Translations under genes and position numbers: made by a program
Part shown: one piece after another, positions 46,772 to 55,997 of the stretch
Layout of the letters: the number at the start of each line of letters is the position of its first letter
Position numbering within the stretch: the stretch's first letter is position 1
Notes under the pieces: generated by a model
The model's database searches: none
What the model saw: only the letters and a program-made list of their open reading frames with translations
What the model was told of the DNA's origin: nothing
Assembly: GCF_026626335.1 (NCBI RefSeq)
Contig: NZ_JAPNTZ010000002.1
Coordinates: 496,001-560,000, forward strand
Reading direction: 5' to 3'
Length of the DNA: 64,000 nt
Source: Paractinoplanes pyxinae
GTDB taxonomy: Bacteria > Actinomycetota > Actinomycetes > Mycobacteriales > Micromonosporaceae

Positions 46772-48654
46772 ACGCCGCCGTCCTGATCCCCGTCGTGCCC
46801 CTGCTCCTCGGGCTGGCCGGCCTGCTGCTGCCACCCGGCGACGACAACAAGAACAAGCCGGCCGCCACCCTCGGTATCGCCGGCGCCGCCATCTCACTCC
46901 TGGTGACGCTCGGCGTTCTACTCTTCGCGACCAAGCCGGTCGAGCTCTCCACACACTGGGTGAGCATCGGCGACATCGACCTCACGCTCGGCATCTCGGT
47001 CGGCCACGCCGCCCTGTACGTGGCCCTGGCCGTGGCCACGGTCGCCCTGTTCGTGCAGATCTACTCCGTGGCCTATCTGCACGACGACCCGCGCTATGCC
47101 CCGTACGCCGCTCAGATCAGCCTCTTCACCGGCGCCATGCTCCTCGTGGTGACCAGCGGCGACCTGATCGGCGTGGTCGTCGGCTGGGAGATCATGGGCG
47201 CCTGCTCGTACCTGCTGATCGGCCATGACCGCCGCTTGCCCGAGGCCCCGGCCGCCGCCGTGAAGGCTTTCCTGGTCACCCGCATCGGTGACGTCGGCTT
47301 CCTGCTCGGCGTGGCCTTCCTGATCGTCGACGCCGGCAGCAGCCGCCTGGCCGACGTGCTGGCCGAGCCGCCGCACACCGCCGCCCTGCTGCTGATCCTG
47401 GCCGGGGTGGCCGGCAAGAGCGCCCAGTTCCCCCTGCACACCTGGCTGCCCGACGCGATGGCCGGCCCCACCCCGATCTCGGCCCTGATCCACGCGGCCA
47501 CCATGGTCGCGGCCGGCGTCTACGTCGTCTTCCGGCTCTACCCCCTGTTCGAGCAGTCCCCGGCCGCCCTGGCCGTCCTGGGGGTCATGGCCGCGATCAC
47601 GATCCTGCTCGGCGCGTTCAGCGCGATGGCCCAGGACGACATGAAGCGTGTTCTCGCCTGGTCGACGGTGAGCCAGATCGGCTACATGACCGGCGCGCTG
47701 GCCGTCGGCTCACCCGCCGCCGCCCTGTTCCACCTGCTCACTCACGCCGCGTTCAAGGCCCTGCTCTTCCTCGCGGCCGGTGCGGTCATCCACGCGGTCG
47801 GCACCAACTACCTCTCCCGCATGGGCGGCCTCCGCGAGCACATGCCGGTCACCTTCTGGTCGTTCGTGGCCGGCCTGGGCGCGCTGGCCGGCGTCCCGCC
47901 GCTGGCCGGCTTCTGGTCCAAGGAAAACGTCCTGACCGCGGCCGCGCATGCCACCGAGGGCGGCGAGACGGCGCCGGTCTGGGTCGGCTGGCTGGTCTGG
48001 ATCGCCGCGCTGTTCGCGGTCGCCATCACCGCCTGGTACGCGACCCGCCTGCTGCTCTGGGGCTTCTTCGGCATCTCGCGCGCGCACGGTCCCGACGGCC
48101 CGGACTGGGAGGTCGGCTTCGACGACGCCCGCTACACGCAGCCGGCCGCGCCACACGATCCTCCGGGTCTGATGCGCTGGCCGATCCTGCTGCTGGCGAT
48201 CCCGGCCGTGCTGCTGGGCCTGGCCGCGTACGCCCCTGGTTTCCGCACCGCCCTCGAGCTGGACGAACCGCACCTGAGCGTGGCCATCGTCCTGCCGTTG
48301 ATCCTGCTCGCCGCCGGTGCGACCGCCGCGTGGTGGCTGTGGCGGGCCGTCCCCGGCGTCGATCCCGCGATGGCCCTGGGCCGCGCGCGTCCCCTGCTCG
48401 CCGCCGGTTTCCGCCTCGACGACATTCAAGACCGTTTCCTCGTACGACCGGTGAAAGCACTAGCCAGAGCGGTCCTCACACTCGACACCAAAGTCGTCGA
48501 CGCCACAGTCGAGGGCACCGGCACCACCACCTCCCGCGTGGGCGCCGCGCTCGCCTACGCCCATCGCCTCCCGCTGCCCGCGGCCGCCGGCGCCGTGCTG
48601 GCCGGCGCCCTGCTGCTCGGGGCCGTAGCCGTCCTGTTCGGAGCCGCCGCATGA
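46768..48654 (+). CDS. nuoL: NADH-quinone oxidoreductase subunit L
   Basis: 628 residues from a GTG, antiporter-like subunit with about 15-16 membrane helices. GVVVGWEIMGACSYLLIGH (key Glu), KSAQFPLHTWLPDAMAGPTP and ISALIHAATMVAAGVYVV are canonical. The C-terminal lateral helix region follows residue 510. This is the distal proton pump. Overlaps nuoK and nuoM by four bases each. Confidence 0.96.
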   Translation: MNAAVLIPVVPLLLGLAGLLLPPGDDNKNKPAATLGIAGAAISLLVTLGVLLFATKPVELSTHWVSIGDIDLTLGISVGHAALYVALAVATVALFVQIYSVAYLHDDPRYAPYAAQISLFTGAMLLVVTSGDLIGVVVGWEIMGACSYLLIGHDRRLPEAPAAAVKAFLVTRIGDVGFLLGVAFLIVDAGSSRLADVLAEPPHTAALLLILAGVAGKSAQFPLHTWLPDAMAGPTPISALIHAATMVAAGVYVVFRLYPLFEQSPAALAVLGVMAAITILLGAFSAMAQDDMKRVLAWSTVSQIGYMTGALAVGSPAAALFHLLTHAAFKALLFLAAGAVIHAVGTNYLSRMGGLREHMPVTFWSFVAGLGALAGVPPLAGFWSKENVLTAAAHATEGGETAPVWVGWLVWIAALFAVAITAWYATRLLLWGFFGISRAHGPDGPDWEVGFDDARYTQPAAPHDPPGLMRWPILLLAIPAVLLGLAAYAPGFRTALELDEPHLSVAIVLPLILLAAGATAAWWLWRAVPGVDPAMALGRARPLLAAGFRLDDIQDRFLVRPVKALARAVLTLDTKVVDATVEGTGTTTSRVGAALAYAHRLPLPAAAGAVLAGALLLGAVAVLFGAAA

Positions 48655-50150
48655 CCGTGGCCCTGCTCGCCGTCCTGCTGATCCCCGCCGTGGGCGCGGG
48701 CGTGCTCGCCCTCTTCCCGGCCCGGCTCGACCGCACGGCCCGCCTCGTCGGCACGATCTTCGCCGCGGTCACCCTGATCCCGATCGCGGTGCTGCCCTTC
48801 GGCCGTGACGACGGCTGGTCGGTCCTGTCGGCCCACCCCCTCGCCGTACTGCCGTGGGTGGATCTTGACGTTGCCTGGGTTCCCGCGCTGCACCTGAACT
48901 TTCACCTCGGCGTGGATGGCGTCTCGTACCCGCTCGTCGTGCTCACCGGCCTGCTCACGGTGCTCTGTTGCGCGTACACGATGTGGCGTGTCCCTACCGG
49001 CGGCTCCGGTCGCACGCTGGTCGCCCTGCTGCTGGTACTCGAGGTCGGCATCCTGGGCACCTTCCTGGCCCTCGACCTGATCCTGTTCTTCCTGTTCTTC
49101 GAGGTCGTTCTGCTGCCCATGTACGCGGTGATCGCGGGCTGGGGCGGCGAGGACAAGCGGCGCGCGGCCCGCAAGTTCGTGCTCTACACGCTGTTCGGCT
49201 CGGTGTTGCTGCTGCTCGGCGTCATCACGGTCACCGCCGCGGCCGGCACCGGCGACCTCGTACAGCTCACCGGCAGCACCGAACTCTCGCGAGGAACCCA
49301 GTACGCCGCGTTCGCCCTGTTCGCGATCGCCTTCGCCGTCAAGGCCCCACTCTGGCCGCTGCACACCTGGCTGCCCGACGCGCACACCCAGGCCCCGACC
49401 GTCGGCTCGGTGATCCTGGCCGGCGTGCTGCTCAAGATGGGCACGTACGGCCTGATCCGGATCGGTGTCGGCGTCACCCCGCTGGGCGCGGAGTGGGCGG
49501 CCCCGCTGCTCGGCATCCTGGCCGCGGCCGCGATCCTGGCCGGCGCGCTTATCTGCCTGCGCCAGACCGAGCTCAAGCGCCTGATCGCCTACTCGAGCGT
49601 CGGCCACATGGGCTTCGTGCTGCTCGGCATCGCCACGCTGAGCGCGACCGGCCTGCAGGCGGCGCTGCTCGGCAACGTCGCCCACGGGCTGATCACCGGT
49701 CTGCTGTTCTTCCTGGCCGGCACCATCAAAGACCGGGCCCACACCGGCGAGCTGGCCGAGCTGGGCGGCCTGCGGGAGACCGCTCCGCGGCTGGCCGGCC
49801 TGCTCGGCTTCGCCGCGATCGCGTCGCTGGGCCTGCCCGGGCTGGCTGGCTTCTGGGGTGAAGCGTTCGCCGTGGTCGCGGCCGTGCAGCGCGGCGGCGG
49901 TCTGTGGCTGACGCTGGCCGTGCTGGCCGCCATCGGCGGCGCCCTGACCGCGGCGTACTTCCTGCGTCTGCTCCGCAAGGTCACGCACGGTCCGGCGGTC
50001 GCGGTGGCCGAGCCGTACGCCATCACCCGCACCGAATGGCTGGCCTGGTCGCCGCTCGTGCTCCTCACGCTGGCCGTGGGGGTCGCGCCCTCCCTGGTTC
50101 TGGCCGCGACCAGCTTCCCCGTACGAGCCCTGACGGAGGCACTCCGATGA
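48651..50150 (+). CDS. nuoM: NADH-quinone oxidoreductase subunit M
   Basis: 499 residues, antiporter-like, about 14 membrane helices. FLFFEVVLLPMYAVIAGWGG (pump Glu), KAPLWPLHTWLPDAHTQAP and SVILAGVLLKMGTYGLIR (pump Lys) are the conserved proton-channel motifs. The start ATG overlaps the nuoL stop, and the stop overlaps nuoN, indicating tight translational coupling. Confidence 0.96.
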   Translation: MTVALLAVLLIPAVGAGVLALFPARLDRTARLVGTIFAAVTLIPIAVLPFGRDDGWSVLSAHPLAVLPWVDLDVAWVPALHLNFHLGVDGVSYPLVVLTGLLTVLCCAYTMWRVPTGGSGRTLVALLLVLEVGILGTFLALDLILFFLFFEVVLLPMYAVIAGWGGEDKRRAARKFVLYTLFGSVLLLLGVITVTAAAGTGDLVQLTGSTELSRGTQYAAFALFAIAFAVKAPLWPLHTWLPDAHTQAPTVGSVILAGVLLKMGTYGLIRIGVGVTPLGAEWAAPLLGILAAAAILAGALICLRQTELKRLIAYSSVGHMGFVLLGIATLSATGLQAALLGNVAHGLITGLLFFLAGTIKDRAHTGELAELGGLRETAPRLAGLLGFAAIASLGLPGLAGFWGEAFAVVAAVQRGGGLWLTLAVLAAIGGALTAAYFLRLLRKVTHGPAVAVAEPYAITRTEWLAWSPLVLLTLAVGVAPSLVLAATSFPVRALTEALR

Positions 50151-51610
50151 GGGCTCAGGCCGTCGACCACCTTTCCCTTCTGCCGCTCTACGCCGCGGCC
50201 GGCGCCGCCGTCCTCGTCCTGCTGGCCGACCTGCTGATCGCCCGCCGCACCGCGACCATCGCCACGCTGGCCGCCGGCGGCCTAGCCACCGTGGTCTGCG
50301 CGATCGTCACCGGCGACCGGGCCGGCACGTTCTGCGACCCGAACGGCAGCGCCTGCTCCTGGGTGCCGACCCCGCTGGCCGCCACCGCTGCGGTCGTCTT
50401 CGCGCTGCTCACGGTGGGTGTTTTGGCGCTTTCGACGCCGTCGCTGCGCCTCGGCACGGCGCCCGTGGGGGAGTTCTGCTTCCTGCTGGCCGCCTCGATG
50501 ACCGGCGGCGTCGTGGTCGCGTACGCCGGAGATCTGATCACCCTGATCGTCGGGCTGGAGACGCTCACCCTGCCGCTCTACCTGCTGGTGGGTCTGCGCC
50601 GCTTCGCCCCGGGCGAGCGGGTCAGCACGTCGGGCGCGTCCGCCTCGGTGACGTTTTTCCTGATCAGCGTCATCTCGACGGCCATCGCCCTGCTCGGCGC
50701 GGCCCTGAACTACGCGGCCACCGGCGCCCTGCACTTCGACCGCCTCATCGAGGGCACCGGCCTGACCGCTCCGGTGGCCACGGCCGGGGTGGCCCTGATG
50801 GTGATCGGCCTGGCCTTCAAGGTCGCCGCCGTCCCGCTGCACGCCTGGGCCCCACCCACTTACGAGGGTTCCCCGCTGCCGGTGGCGGCCTACCTGTCCA
50901 CGGCCTCCAAGCTGGGCGGCGTGCTGGCCCTGGCCGCGATCGTGACCCGGCTCGAGGCGGCGACCCTGACCGCCTTCCTGGCCCTGCTCACCATGACCGT
51001 GGGCAACCTGGTGGCCCTGCGCCAGACCCGCATGGTCCGCCTGCTGGCCTGGTCGTCGATCGCCCAGGCGGGCTACATCCTGGCCCCGCTGGCCCTGGGC
51101 GCCGACGGCCTGGAGGCAGCCGCGGCGTACACGGTCTTCTTCGTGGTCCTGGAGTTCATCGCGTTCGGCGTGGTCGTCGCGCTGCGCCCGCCCGGCGCGA
51201 ACGGCGGTGACATCGCGTCCTACCGAGGCGCCGCCCGGCGCTCACCGTGGCTGGGCGCCGCCCTCGTGCTCTCGCTGGCCGGTCTGGCCGGCCTGCCACC
51301 GGGCCTGGCCGGCCTGTTCGCCAAGGTCACGATCGTCGACGCGCTGATCGAGGGCGACCAGACCTGGCTGGCCGTGGTCGTGGCGGTCAACGCCGTGATC
51401 GCGCTGGCTTATTACGTACGCGTGGCAGCGCTGCTCTACGCCGGCCCGCCCCGGATCGGCATCGCGGTGGCCGACCCGAACCTGCTGGAATCGGCCCTGA
51501 ACCCACGCCGGCCGGTGACCCGGGCGGTAGCGGCGGCCCTGATCACCGCGACCGCCGCCGCCGTCGTCCTGGGCTTCGCCCCACAGATCCTGTTCGACGC
51601 CCTGTCATAG
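50147..51610 (+). CDS. nuoN: NADH-quinone oxidoreductase subunit N
   Basis: 487 residues, antiporter-like, about 14 membrane helices. LITLIVGLETLTLPLYLLVG (key Glu), GLAFKVAAVPLHAWAPPTYE and SPLPVAAYLSTASKLGG are canonical. It is the last gene of the nuo cluster; the convergent Ala/Lys-rich gene ends 5 bases downstream. Confidence 0.96.
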   Translation: MRAQAVDHLSLLPLYAAAGAAVLVLLADLLIARRTATIATLAAGGLATVVCAIVTGDRAGTFCDPNGSACSWVPTPLAATAAVVFALLTVGVLALSTPSLRLGTAPVGEFCFLLAASMTGGVVVAYAGDLITLIVGLETLTLPLYLLVGLRRFAPGERVSTSGASASVTFFLISVISTAIALLGAALNYAATGALHFDRLIEGTGLTAPVATAGVALMVIGLAFKVAAVPLHAWAPPTYEGSPLPVAAYLSTASKLGGVLALAAIVTRLEAATLTAFLALLTMTVGNLVALRQTRMVRLLAWSSIAQAGYILAPLALGADGLEAAAAYTVFFVVLEFIAFGVVVALRPPGANGGDIASYRGAARRSPWLGAALVLSLAGLAGLPPGLAGLFAKVTIVDALIEGDQTWLAVVVAVNAVIALAYYVRVAALLYAGPPRIGIAVADPNLLESALNPRRPVTRAVAAALITATAAAVVLGFAPQILFDALS

Positions 51611-51615
51611 GGGCG

Positions 51616-52485
51616 CTACAGGAAGTTGTAGCCGATGAAGTAGTCGCTGTCGGCGTCCACCGTCATCTTGACCAGCACCGGCTGCCCTTCGGCGCCGTCC
51701 GAGGTGGCCGCCTGACCGCGACACGAGAGCACCAGCGTGCTCCGGTCGCCCCGCGGAATCGTGAACGTCTCCCGCTTGTCCTTGACGATCCGGAGGGACC
51801 GGATCTTGATGACCTTGATGTTGTAGTTGGACTCCCGCGAGATCCGTACGGCTTCCTCGGCCAGCAGCTTGCAGTCGGTGCCCACGGGCAGGCTCGCCCG
51901 CTGCTCCTCGGCCGCCTTGTCCTTCGCCCGCTTCTCAGCCGCCTTCTTCTCGGCTGCAGCCTTCTTCTGCGCCGCCTTCTTGTCAGCGGCCGCCTTCGCC
52001 GCGGCGGCCTTCTCGGCGGCCGCCTTCTTCACCGCCGCGTCCTTGTCCGCGGCGGCCTTCTTGGCCGCCGTCTTGTCGGCCGCGGCCTTGTCAGCTGCCG
52101 CCTTCTGCGCAGCGGCGGCCGCCTCGGCCGCCTGCTGCTCGGCCGGCTGCTCGTTGACGATCGGCTCCGCCGAGACCGCGGCCGGCGACTCTGGGCTCTC
52201 GGAAGCCCCCGCCGAAGCCACCGCGCCGACCATGCACAGCAGCATCGTCACGCCCAGCGCGCCGCCACCGACGCCCGTCAGGACCTTGTGCCGCATGAAC
52301 CAGTTGCGCTTCGGCTCGTCGGCCCACAACTGCTGCTCGCTGGCCTCGGGCCCCCACGCCTGGCCGGCCGGCGGCAGCGCCCCGCTCGACCGGTGCTCCG
52401 ACGTCCCGCCGCCGTACGGCAGCCACCCCGACGGCGGCTGCGGCTGGTTCGCGGACGGAAAGAAGCGCGGGTCGTCGTTGCTCAT
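51616..52485 (-). CDS. Membrane protein with Ala/Lys-rich helical stalk
   Basis: 289 residues. A hydrophilic N-terminus with RNWFMRHKV leads into one membrane helix (about 70-93). A long helix of AAADKAAAKK-type repeats (about 115-200) then forms a likely extracytoplasmic stalk, followed by a small conserved domain with two cysteines (TDCKLLAEEAVRISRES, LVLSCRG). Such stalks with high lysine content bind polyanions or span the wall. No recognised family; function unknown. Confidence 0.72.
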   Translation of the reverse strand: MSNDDPRFFPSANQPQPPSGWLPYGGGTSEHRSSGALPPAGQAWGPEASEQQLWADEPKRNWFMRHKVLTGVGGGALGVTMLLCMVGAVASAGASESPESPAAVSAEPIVNEQPAEQQAAEAAAAAQKAAADKAAADKTAAKKAAADKDAAVKKAAAEKAAAAKAAADKKAAQKKAAAEKKAAEKRAKDKAAEEQRASLPVGTDCKLLAEEAVRISRESNYNIKVIKIRSLRIVKDKRETFTIPRGDRSTLVLSCRGQAATSDGAEGQPVLVKMTVDADSDYFIGYNFL

Positions 52486-52639
52486 GTGCCGTCCTTGGGT
52501 CGCGTGCGGTGCCGGTCCGTGGCCTCACATGATTCGGCCCACAATCCGGCGACCTGAGCCCTCGCGCCCCCCAACGTGCCCACCCCACCCGACCAGGGGG
52601 CGGGCCCACGCTACGCGCTTGTCAAGGGGCTAGGCCCGG

Positions 52640-52648
52640 TTATCCACA
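52640..52648 (+). promoter_or_regulatory. Isolated DnaA box upstream of htpX
   Basis: TTATCCACA, a perfect 9-mer, lies 136 bases before the htpX start, in a 298-base non-coding stretch that otherwise shows no clear element. A single box may be coincidental or regulatory. Confidence 0.4.
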
Positions 52649-52783
52649 GGAGTGCTGCCTCCGGTTCGCTGTGTGCACGTGATCGCGTACAGGGAACTCA
52701 CAGCGCAACCCGGATGAAACCGCAGGCCAGCGACGTTCCATTGGTGCGTGGCCCCACCGGGCCGCATACCGAAGGAGTTCCTG

Positions 52784-53656
52784 TTGCACAGCCATCACAA
52801 CGGCCTCAAGACGGCCGCTCTGCTGGGTCTGCTGACGGCCATCATCCTGGGCGCCGGCTATTGGCTCGGCGGCAGTGGCGGTCTCGTGTTCGCGGTCTTC
52901 CTCTCGCTGGCCATGAACGCCGGCTCCTACTTCTTCTCGGACAAGCTGGCCCTGCGGGCGATGCGCGCGCAGCCGGTCAGCGAGGCCGAGGCGCCCTGGC
53001 TCCACCAGACGGTGCGCGAGCTGGCGACCAGCGCGGGGCAGCCGATGCCGCGCCTGTACGTCTCCCCGACGATGCAGCCGAACGCGTTCGCGACCGGCCG
53101 CAATCCCCAGCACGCCGCCGTCGCCGTGACGACCGGCATCACCCAACTGCTGACCCAGCGCGAGCTGCGCGCCGTGATCGGGCACGAGCTGTCGCACGTC
53201 TACAACCGCGACATCCTGATCTCGAGCGTGGCCGGCGCCCTGGCCGGCATCATCACCAGCCTGGCCCACCTGGCGATCTTCCTGCCGCTGGGCGGCGGTG
53301 ACGACGAGGACAGCCCCAACCCGGCCGCCCTGTTGCTGATGCTGATCCTCGGTCCGCTGGCCGCGACCATCATCCAGTTGGCGATCAGCCGCAACCGCGA
53401 GTTCCAGGCCGACGCCGACGGCGCCACCCTGACCGGTGATCCGCTGGCTCTGGCCAGTGCGCTCGAGAAAATATCGTACGGTGCACAGCGCCTGCCTCTG
53501 CCGGCCGACAACCGGCTGACCAGCGCCGCCCACCTGATGATCGCCAACCCGTTCCGGGCCGGCGGCATCTCGAAGCTCTTCTCGACCCACCCGCCGATGG
53601 AGCAGCGCGTCGCCCGCCTGCGTGCGCAGGCCGGCGCCATCCAGTTCACCCGCTGA
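52784..53656 (+). CDS. htpX: M48-family membrane zinc protease HtpX
   Basis: 290 residues from a TTG at 52784; GAAGGAG sits nine bases upstream, which favours it over a GTG at 52748. Two N-terminal membrane helices, then the catalytic [13 protein letters not shown] with His134, Glu135 and His138, two more helices (about 150-215) and the third ligand Glu in [11 protein letters not shown]. HtpX degrades misfolded membrane proteins. A strong terminator follows the stop. Confidence 0.94.
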   Translation: MHSHHNGLKTAALLGLLTAIILGAGYWLGGSGGLVFAVFLSLAMNAGSYFFSDKLALRAMRAQPVSEAEAPWLHQTVRELATSAGQPMPRLYVSPTMQPNAFATGRNPQHAAVAVTTGITQLLTQRELRAVIGHELSHVYNRDILISSVAGALAGIITSLAHLAIFLPLGGGDDEDSPNPAALLLMLILGPLAATIIQLAISRNREFQADADGATLTGDPLALASALEKISYGAQRLPLPADNRLTSAAHLMIANPFRAGGISKLFSTHPPMEQRVARLRAQAGAIQFTR

Positions 53657-53667
53657 CGTACCGAGCG

Positions 53668-53701
53668 AAGGGCCGTCCGTCGAGGGGCGGCCCTTTGTGT
53701 T
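53668..53701 (+). terminator. Intrinsic terminator of htpX
   Basis: AAGGGCCG (53668-53675) pairs with CGGCCCTT (53688-53695), followed by TGTGTTT. It starts 12 bases after the htpX stop. Confidence 0.85.
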
Positions 53702-53794
53702 TCCGCACACCACTCCCCGTTTTTCGGATGTGTTACGCGGGCCCCCGGCGTTAAGGTCCGAAGGCCCGCTGAGTCGTTACCGAGGAGTGGAAAA

Positions 53795-55045
53795 GTGACC
53801 GCGCTACGTCAGTACCTGGGCGTTTGGCATCTGCCGAGCGGGCGGGTGCTCCTCAGCGTCGGGATCCTGGCCCGCCTCGGCATCGGCATGACCCCGCTCG
53901 CGCTGCTGCTGCTGGTCGAGCAGTCCACCGGCAGTTACGCCGTGGCCGGTCTCGCCGGCGGCCTGTACGCGCTGGCCGGCGCCGCGATCAGCCCGATCGC
54001 AGGCCGCCTGGCCGACCGCATCGGCCCGTCCCCGATCCTGGTCACCACCGCCGTGCTGCACCCGCTGGCGCTCATCGCCCTGGTGCTGATCAACCAGCAG
54101 TCCGCGATCTTCGCGGCCGCGGCCGTCGCCGGCGCCACCTATCCGCCGCTGACCGCCGCCATCCGTCGCGCGTGGACCGACATGACCGAACCCGGCAGCG
54201 GCCACCACCACCTGCGCGGCGCCGCCATCGCCGCCGAGACCTCGCTGTTCGAGCTGGTCTTCGTGCTCGGCCCGATCCTGGTGGCCGGCTTCGTCGTGGT
54301 CGCCAGCCCCGCCGCCGCCCTGCTGGGCGCGGCCGCGGCCACCTTGCTGGGCACCCTGGCGATCTCCCGCCTGCCCGTCATGCGTCACCACCACCGCCAC
54401 GCCCACACCAACGAGGCCCGCGGCCTGGGCCCGCTCAAGGTGTCCGGGTTTCCGGCCCTGCTGCTATGCGTGATCGCGCTCGGCATCGGCTTCGGCGCGG
54501 CCGGCGTCATCGTCCCCGCCTACGCCGGTCAGCACGGCGGCGGCGACGGCCTGGGCGGCGTACTGCTGGGAATCTGGGGCGTCGGCAGCGCCATCGGCGG
54601 CATCTGGTTCGGCACCCGGCGCCCCGCGATGCCCCTGCCCCGCCAGTTCGCCTGGCTGCTGGGCGCCGTAGCCCTCAGCTTCGTGGTGCTGGCCTTCATG
54701 CCCAGCCCCCTCTGGCTGGGCGCGGCCCTCGTGCTTGGTGGCGCCACGATCGCCCCCGCCCTCACCGTCGAGACCAACCTGGTCGGCCGCCTGTCCCCGC
54801 CCGCGATGCTGAACGAGGCCTACACCTGGGTGGTCACCGTCTCGGTGGCCGGAAGCGCCGCCGGCGGCGCCCTGGCCGGCGCCATCGTCGACCAGCCGGG
54901 CGGCCTGACCTGGGCCTTCGTCATGGTCGCAGCCGTCCTGGCGGTCGCCGCCCTGATCGCCGCCATCCCGCACGGCTCGATCGCCCGGGCCGACGAGCAG
55001 GCCACCGACCGCCTGCGCGAGGCCTTGGCCGCCGAACCCGTCTAG
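53795..55045 (+). CDS. MFS transporter
   Basis: 416 residues from a GTG with GAGGAG nine bases upstream. About twelve membrane segments; the loop after helix 2 reads [12 protein letters not shown], a degenerate A-motif. A His-rich cytoplasmic loop ([10 protein letters not shown]) lies between helices 6 and 7. The leader contains a GCGGGCC/GGCCCGC inverted repeat (53737-53769). Family placement is near drug/sugar efflux carriers; the substrate is unknown. Confidence 0.82.
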   Translation: MTALRQYLGVWHLPSGRVLLSVGILARLGIGMTPLALLLLVEQSTGSYAVAGLAGGLYALAGAAISPIAGRLADRIGPSPILVTTAVLHPLALIALVLINQQSAIFAAAAVAGATYPPLTAAIRRAWTDMTEPGSGHHHLRGAAIAAETSLFELVFVLGPILVAGFVVVASPAAALLGAAAATLLGTLAISRLPVMRHHHRHAHTNEARGLGPLKVSGFPALLLCVIALGIGFGAAGVIVPAYAGQHGGGDGLGGVLLGIWGVGSAIGGIWFGTRRPAMPLPRQFAWLLGAVALSFVVLAFMPSPLWLGAALVLGGATIAPALTVETNLVGRLSPPAMLNEAYTWVVTVSVAGSAAGGALAGAIVDQPGGLTWAFVMVAAVLAVAALIAAIPHGSIARADEQATDRLREALAAEPV

Positions 55046-55056
55046 GCTCCCGGTCC

Positions 55057-55497
55057 GTGGCGATCACTGAAGCCGGTGGCTGGAAGATCGGGCAGAACCT
55101 CGCCGAGTACGCGAGGGCCGAGGGCGCCGAAGGTTACGACGTGCACGAAGTACGGCTGTGCCGGTGCGCCACGTGCGGCGGCCAGGTGTTCGGCCTCCTG
55201 GGAGACCTCGAACAGCACGCCGCCCAACGCGTGTGCCGCGGCTGCGGTGAAGAGCACTTCATCGCTGACAGCGGCGACTATTGGGACGGCAGCCAGGCCG
55301 GCATCATGGTCTGCGAGTGCGACGGAGACGGCGACGAAGAGGACTTCAACATCGCCGTGGGCTTCTCCCTCTACGAGGGCCACGACGGGATCCGGGCGCT
55401 GGCCATCACGAGCCGCTGCGTCGCCTGCGGCCAACTCGGCTACTGGGACGACTGGATGATCCGCGGCGGCGACCTGCACCTGCTGAACCTCGCGTAG
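55057..55497 (+). CDS. Cys-rich hypothetical protein, likely zinc-binding
   Basis: 146 residues from a GTG 11 bases after the MFS stop. Cysteine pairs CRCATCGG, CRGCGEEH, CECDGD and CVACGQ are spaced along the chain, consistent with two zinc sites. The middle is acidic (DGDGDEEDF). It has no family I recognise. It is the last ordinary chromosomal gene before the lower-GC island. Confidence 0.7.
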   Translation: MAITEAGGWKIGQNLAEYARAEGAEGYDVHEVRLCRCATCGGQVFGLLGDLEQHAAQRVCRGCGEEHFIADSGDYWDGSQAGIMVCECDGDGDEEDFNIAVGFSLYEGHDGIRALAITSRCVACGQLGYWDDWMIRGGDLHLLNLA

Positions 55498-55660
55498 GTG
55501 AGGTTGATGCGGGCTTAACCATGGTCAGTCGGAGAGAAAGTGAAGAGCCGTGGTGGCTACTCGTCCGGAGCTTGTAGGCACGACAAGATCGAGTACAGAT
55601 GGGCCAGATCACGCTCACCAAAACTGCGCCAAGGTTTGACAAAGCTTGGACGGATGACGG

Positions 55661-55877
55661 CAAGCCGCACGAGCCGCGCGGGTGGCAAAGTGTCCGGACG
55701 GTCTTCGGCACGCTGCTGCTTCGCTCTGGCTGAACGCCGGAGTTCCGGCAGACCGAGGTCGCCCGCAGACTTGGGCACAGCGTCGCGATATTCCTTCGGG
55801 TTTACCCCAACCGCATCGACGGCGGAGACAGTGGAACGAACGGCCGCATCGGGGAAGCATTTTTTCAGTGGGACTGA
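55661..55877 (+). pseudogene. Remnant of a tyrosine recombinase (phage/ICE integrase), C-terminus only
   Basis: One frame reads GLRHAAASLWLNAGVPA (the R of the box II HxxR region), and the next reads TEVARRLGHSVAIFLRVY and NRIDGGDSGTNGRIGEAF to a stop at 55875. Joined, they are the catalytic C-terminus of an actinobacterial integrase, with the late Arg, GHS and Tyr in RVYPN. A single extra base near 55751 breaks the frame. Nothing integrase-like remains upstream. The 55498-55660 and 55878-55997 stretches show no gene. Confidence 0.8.
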
Positions 55878-55997
55878 ACGATCCGAATGACCGGCCTCGT
55901 CCGGGACGGATATTCGCTAGCAACTTTCCCTGTGTGGATCTACTCTCGCCGCCACGGCGAGCAGCACCCGCCGATCTTGTCAAGGATTGGAGGAGCT

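Noticed and set aside
38629..51610. Natural-product biosynthetic cluster
   Set aside because: A PLP enzyme and transporters are present, but there are no synthases, carrier proteins or other core enzymes.
55887..55997. N-terminal extension of ApeA from the ATG at 55887
   Set aside because: The extra 37 codons have no family character, while the TTG at 55998 has a GGAGGAG site and fits the family start.
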